Source: GCA-003244245 sp050699815 (GTDB lineage Bacteria; Actinomycetota; Actinomycetes; Mycobacteriales; Pseudonocardiaceae). Taken from it: a stretch of 64,000 nt of DNA. Shown one piece after another: positions 60,748 to 64,000 of the stretch (positions are counted from its first letter, which is position 1; each line of letters starts with the position of its first letter). The stretch covers positions 30,424 through 94,423 of the forward strand of contig JBOHFT010000001.1 in NCBI GenBank assembly GCA_050699815.1. Reading direction: 5' to 3'. Position numbers and translations under genes: made by a program. The notes below the pieces were generated by a model. It did no database searches. It had not been told where the DNA came from and worked only from the letters and a program-made list of their open reading frames with translations.

Positions 60748-61005
60748 GTGGACCTAACGTGTCAGCATAAGAACCAGACCCTGTTGGTTGAGGGGCCGAC
60801 GATCATGATCCGTCCGGTTGGTGCTCGACAGTGGAGTATGCGTGAACGGTTCTGTGTTGAGGAGCTTCAGGTGATGATCGATCTGTACATCTCAGGGGCT
60901 ACCAGATCACAGGTTGCCGAGCGGTTCGGTATCAGCGTGTCCAGTGTGCAACGAGTGCTAGGCGACCACGGCATCCGCAAACGGGCAGCGGCTATGCGGT
61001 CGTAA
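60748..61005 (+). CDS. Small HTH protein (recombinase-like helix-turn-helix)
   Basis: 85-residue protein, GTG start at the GGTGG junction. VEELQVMIDLYISGATRSQV, AERFGISVSSVQRVLGDHGI and RKRAA are a resolvase-type HTH (DLYxxGATRxxVAxxFGISxSSV). The first 30 residues (VDLTCQHKNQTLLVEGP) lie on a segment copied at 63752. It may be the DNA-binding part of an excision or control protein; alone, function unknown. Confidence 0.65.
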   Translation: MDLTCQHKNQTLLVEGPTIMIRPVGARQWSMRERFCVEELQVMIDLYISGATRSQVAERFGISVSSVQRVLGDHGIRKRAAAMRS

Positions 61006-61172
61006 CCGAGCACGGGAGCGAAAGATGATCTTCATTTAAGTTCAAGATTGATGAGGGACGGCTGCGCCTGACGGTCTTGATCAAGTACGGGTGCAGTACA
61101 GGCTCATCACACGCTCCGATTACCGTTGGCTGCATGAGCTTCTGGGACTCCCAGCTCCGAAATTGTGGCCAG

Positions 61173-62435
61173 TTATGATGGAATTACTATGGTGACGCCA
61201 CTCTTCGTTCCAGGGCACGTGGGTGGCGTACGGGGCAACCCTTCGCGAATGAGGTGTTCATCGGTTTTGTACGTGTGGCTCCAAACCCAATTGATAAGAG
61301 CGCCACGGCACAGGAAGCTGGCGTTGTCACCCACCTCCCGGTCCCTAGCGGATATTTGATCTAATCCGCCCGTCGGCGATGATTGGTCAAGGTGAAGTAA
61401 TCTTTCACCGTGCGTGATTTTTCCACGGGTACCGTAGATCTTGTTAAGTTGTCTCCCACTAGGATTACCAGGAGCGAACTTCTTCATAAATGAGACGAAT
61501 AATTTACTTGGACCCTCGGGTTTCGACCGCTCCGGACCGATGCTTGCAAGACACTCGACCGCGTTCACTAGCGATGTTAAATGCAATGACTGCGAATGAT
61601 CCCAGACTTTTGACGCAGTGCTGTACCAAAAGCAAGCTCGGAGCAGACGTTCCTGATCGTCATGATTCATCCCGTTGATTCCGTCGATCAGACGAGTGAG
61701 TTCCGCCGGAACCGTCAAGTGATCTGAGTAGTGAACTCTGTAATTGTAGTATTGCTCAGCTGGCACCTCGTTCAATGGCGCGAACTCCGGCGACGGCAAG
61801 TCCTCAACGAGGTGTCGAAGACCGGGAATTATATAACCCTCTTGCGCCCACCTAACGGGCGGTGAGCCGCCCGTTTCGGTCCAAACCCAATGTTTCCTTA
61901 CACGGGCAGACGGCGAGTCAATGCGTGGCCCCAGAAGGAGGTTTAATATCAGCGTATAGTTCGATGCTCGCCGCAGCCATCGAAGTTGCCGAATCTCAAA
62001 GTCTGGTGAGTCGTTAAACCGGAAGTCCAGAATGAACGGATACTGCGCCATTAGTTCATTAGGTCTTGGCGCATTCGGCGGCGCTGAACCAATCTGAAAC
62101 TCATCCCGATACCGCCAGTGACCCTCGACAGGTTTTGAACTAAACAACGTCCAACGCCAAACACTGCTGACGCGAGGAGCCAGAAGCGCTTGTTTGATCG
62201 CGGCGATAATCTTCAGCGATAGCTCTGGGATCATAGCCGGTCCGGCGACAGCATCGACTACTTGTCCGCGTTGATATTGCAGGCTAAGCGCCCATTCATC
62301 AGCCATGGTGCGATACTCGACCTCGTCATGGCGAAATTGAGCTCCGCGTGGCAATACTGATGCAAGAATTATTCGTAACTCACCATCGTCTACCTCTCCG
62401 ATATGCAACTCATCGGCCATCGATCTCTTTTTCAC
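61173..62435 (-). CDS. Large hypothetical protein with probable HEPN domain
   Basis: 420-residue protein, lower in GC than the backbone, with no family I can name. The C-terminal ~130 residues (LLRACFWYSTASKVWDHSQS, LTSLVNAVECLASIGPERSK, LNKIYGTRGKITHGERLLHL) look like an Apea-type HEPN domain; RGKITH is the RxxxxH motif of HEPN ribonucleases. GAGGGAG eight bases before the GTG at 62435 sets the start; the frame opens at 62471. Between two att-type repeats, so element-borne; a defence or toxin role is inferred. Confidence 0.7.
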   Translation of the reverse strand: MKKRSMADELHIGEVDDGELRIILASVLPRGAQFRHDEVEYRTMADEWALSLQYQRGQVVDAVAGPAMIPELSLKIIAAIKQALLAPRVSSVWRWTLFSSKPVEGHWRYRDEFQIGSAPPNAPRPNELMAQYPFILDFRFNDSPDFEIRQLRWLRRASNYTLILNLLLGPRIDSPSARVRKHWVWTETGGSPPVRWAQEGYIIPGLRHLVEDLPSPEFAPLNEVPAEQYYNYRVHYSDHLTVPAELTRLIDGINGMNHDDQERLLRACFWYSTASKVWDHSQSLHLTSLVNAVECLASIGPERSKPEGPSKLFVSFMKKFAPGNPSGRQLNKIYGTRGKITHGERLLHLDQSSPTGGLDQISARDREVGDNASFLCRGALINWVWSHTYKTDEHLIREGLPRTPPTCPGTKSGVTIVIPS

Positions 62436-62609
62436 CAAAGCAGACTCCCTCTGGAGGTATCGACAGAGCAACGCAGCAAGCCTCGGCAGCCGCGCATCGG
62501 GCTAGCTAACGCGCGTCCAGCTACGTAACACTACCTGGCACGACCCAGTATCTAGCCCCCGGATCATAGTCTGTGGTTCGCGCAGCGACACGATTGCCAT
62601 GGCAAAGCC
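62436..62609. other. Leader of the HEPN gene and repeat arm
   Basis: Holds the promoter region of the 61173-62435 gene and, from about 62563, the segment that also occurs at ~60680-60730. No separate gene. Confidence 0.5.
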
Positions 62610-62670
62610 GCAGGTCACGAACGGTGGTGGGGCGGGTGGGGATCGAACCCACGACCTGACGGATTAGGAG
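62610..62670 (-). repeat. tRNA 3'-end remnant (att-type junction, copy 2)
   Basis: 62610-62630 matches 60731-60751 exactly (left arm ending GGTGG); 62626-62666 matches 59029-59069 exactly (tRNA 3' end). The first base beyond differs, so the anticodon loop is CTCCTAA here and CTCATAA at the other copy. No 5' tRNA half is present. Confidence 0.85.
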
Positions 62671-62888
62671 TCTCCGAATTCACCCGGCAGGAGTAGACAA
62701 CCAGCGACTCTTGTGTCTGGCTCGGCCACTCAGCATGCAACGGAGGCACCCGTGGCACCGAGTTCATGGACAGATCCATGGACAGGTTCATCCGGGCGGG
62801 GATGCCCGATCCGGGACTCCCTGGGTTGCCTCAACCCGGGACGATGACAGGCCTTCCCGCTGCCCACCTCACCTTCGCCGGACGGTCC

Positions 62889-63197
62889 TCATGGTTCGCG
62901 GAAAATCTCATGAGTACCGATCTGACGCCACCTGATGCCAGATGTGCCGTCAATCTCGGCCCACTCGAACGTGACACGACCGCCGGGCCCGGAAAACGAC
63001 CAAGTCATCTCCCAGATTCGGGGAGCACTCACAACTCGCTTAACTCGCAGGCTCCCCGGCCAAGCTACCCGCGGATCCGCGGCGAGACGCTCCGCAGCAT
63101 CGTGAAAATGCTTGATCGCAGATCGGAATAATTTGCGTTCGGCGCCGGACAGCCGCCGCCAGTCTGATGTGAAACTGTCAGTCCGAGCGAACTTCAC
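62889..63197 (-). CDS. RelE/ParE-like toxin
   Basis: 102-residue protein with the RelE-fold pattern: KFARTDSFTSDWRRLSGAER, LFRSAIKHFHDAAERLAADP, then LRVKRVVSAPRIWEMTWSFS and GRVTFEWAEIDGTSGIRWRQ, ending IGTHEIFREP. Its GTG overlaps the antitoxin stop by four bases. Likely mRNA-cleaving at the ribosome or ParE-like; not decided. Downstream of the tRNA remnant. Confidence 0.75.
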   Translation of the reverse strand: MKFARTDSFTSDWRRLSGAERKLFRSAIKHFHDAAERLAADPRVAWPGSLRVKRVVSAPRIWEMTWSFSGPGGRVTFEWAEIDGTSGIRWRQIGTHEIFREP

Positions 63198-63484
63198 GCC
63201 GTCGCGTCGAGTTCCCCGAGGAACTCGTCAGGTCCGTCGGTCACGGCAACCCGCCCGGCGGCGACGTCCGCCTCCGCCTCCCGCTCCATAAGCTGCCAAC
63301 GCTCACTCCAGAACCAGGCCTGGTCGGCAGGCACCGCAACAAGCGGATGTAGTTCAATAACACCGTCGTCCCGCTCCACGAGCCGCACCTGGGCTCCCGG
63401 CTCGTCAAGCCGGTGACGTCGACGGATCTCGCTCGGCAGGGCGAGGGTCCCCCGCCCCTGAACGTTCACATGGAACTCGGCCAT
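63194..63484 (-). CDS. AbrB/MazE-type antitoxin
   Basis: 96-residue protein with a SpoVT-AbrB start: FHVNVQGRGTLALPSEIRRR, HRLDEPGAQVRLVERDDGVI and ELHPL. The C-terminal part is acidic/aromatic (QAWFWSERWQLMEREAEADV) and would bind the toxin. ATG at 63484 fits the family; tacact lies just upstream as a -10 candidate that would make it almost leaderless. Encodes the antitoxin of the RelE-like pair. Confidence 0.82.
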   Translation of the reverse strand: MAEFHVNVQGRGTLALPSEIRRRHRLDEPGAQVRLVERDDGVIELHPLVAVPADQAWFWSERWQLMEREAEADVAAGRVAVTDGPDEFLGELDATA

Positions 63485-63751
63485 GTCGTGTAGTGTACCT
63501 GCTGTATCGCTGCTATGCAGCAAGACTGCGGTGCAGCAGCGGCTCGGTCGGCTGGGCGCAGGGTGGCCGTCCCGATCTTCGAACGCAAACCGGCCGATGT
63601 GCAAACGAACTGCAGCGCTACGCAGCATTCCCCACCAACGTCCCGGCCTCATGCTGCACGATGAGGTCAACGTGGACAGCGGTTCCAAGACGATCCCATG
63701 GACAAAGATCGCAATTATCGATCTTGAAGAGAGCGTCGTCGCTGTTAATGC

Positions 63752-63830
63752 GGTGGACCTAACGTGTCAGCATAAGAACCAAACCCTGCTGGTTGAGGGA
63801 CCGGAGATTAAGATCCGTCCCGTCGGTAAC
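63752..63830. repeat. Second copy of the GGTGG-acctaacg repeat
   Basis: 63752-63781 is identical to 60747-60776, and similarity continues to about 63830 (LLVEGPEIKIRPVG against LLVEGPTIMIRPVG). It then diverges before the HTH part. A truncated copy of the HTH gene's start, right after a GCGGTGG core. Confidence 0.85.
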
Positions 63831-64000
63831 CGTCGCGTGACGGGTGGTTCGCGGTGGCTTAACTACGATCACCACTAACGGGGCTGCGCCCCAGCCCGAC
63901 GAAGCGTGTGGGTGGTCGGTTTGGGTGAGCGGGCTCCGGTCGGGTGGGTGAGACCGTGACCGGCGTGCCGATCCGGTGTATGAACCGCTTGGAGCGGTTG
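63831..64000. other. Right edge, nothing identified
   Basis: No recognisable gene or structure in the last 170 bases; the window ends in GC-rich sequence that may be the start of another element. Confidence 0.5.

Noticed and set aside
59029..62670. Two tRNA genes on the minus strand
   Set aside because: Only the anticodon loop to acceptor 3' half is present in each; no matching 5' acceptor, D-arm or anticodon-stem partner, so both are att-type remnants.
1..64000. CRISPR arrays
   Set aside because: The only short tandem repeat (3106-3165) is contiguous without spacers; the other repeats are two-copy or dispersed and no cas gene is present.

Overview
This is a high-GC actinobacterial chromosome segment, most likely from the Pseudonocardiaceae or a close relative. 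The housekeeping backbone supports this. The left end carries murJ, a DUF6049 gene, a NUDIX gene and the CCA-adding enzyme. The right half carries ino1, PadR, DUF5318, a class A PBP, a GT87 gene, nfo, rpsF-ssb-rpsR-rplI and dnaB. From memory this is the oriC-proximal order of Streptomyces (murJ to dnaB), and part of it matches M. tuberculosis Rv0046c-Rv0058. Here about 35 kb of mostly accessory DNA separates the CCA gene (ends 5.36 kb) from ino1 (starts 40.36 kb).

Region by region. 0-5.4 kb: envelope and tRNA-maturation core genes. 5.4-9.6 kb: a DUF397 remnant, an RHH/PemK-type toxin-antitoxin pair, an AIM24 gene, an MFS exporter, a broken DUF899 gene and an IS30 remnant. 9.8-26.3 kb: a biosynthetic gene cluster. 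It has a LAL/LuxR regulator, an LmbU-type regulator and a minus-strand operon of a flavin-dependent halogenase-like enzyme, a three-domain A-T-TE synthetase, an NAD-dependent SDR and a SnoaL-methyltransferase fusion. A divergent YceI/MarR pair follows, then a deletion-riddled second copy of the same operon, then another O-methyltransferase. A-T-TE enzymes without a condensation domain are known to dimerise arylpyruvates to benzoquinones or furanones, so a p-terphenyl or furanone-type product is the working hypothesis. 26.3-40.2 kb: DUF427, SdpI-like, leuS behind a leucine attenuator, a TylF-like methyltransferase, a PHP-UvrD helicase fusion, several broken genes (HTH, TPR, FemAB, VanX-like) and PhoX. 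40.3-53.4 kb: the conserved ino1-to-dnaB block, with DnaB interrupted in its P-loop by a LAGLIDADG intein that looks class 3.

53.4-64 kb is a mobile-element graveyard. It holds two partial copies of one large serine recombinase, a glycosyltransferase tail, a divergent second-type glutamyl-tRNA synthetase, two tRNA 3'-end remnants as 41-bp direct repeats, two further toxin-antitoxin pairs and a probable HEPN-domain protein. Five recombination junctions in this zone all break at the same CGGTGG/GGTGG core.

A recurring theme is gene decay: at least ten fragments or frameshifted genes lie in accessory DNA, while every core gene is intact. That argues for real pseudogenisation and repeated insertion/deletion rather than poor sequence quality.
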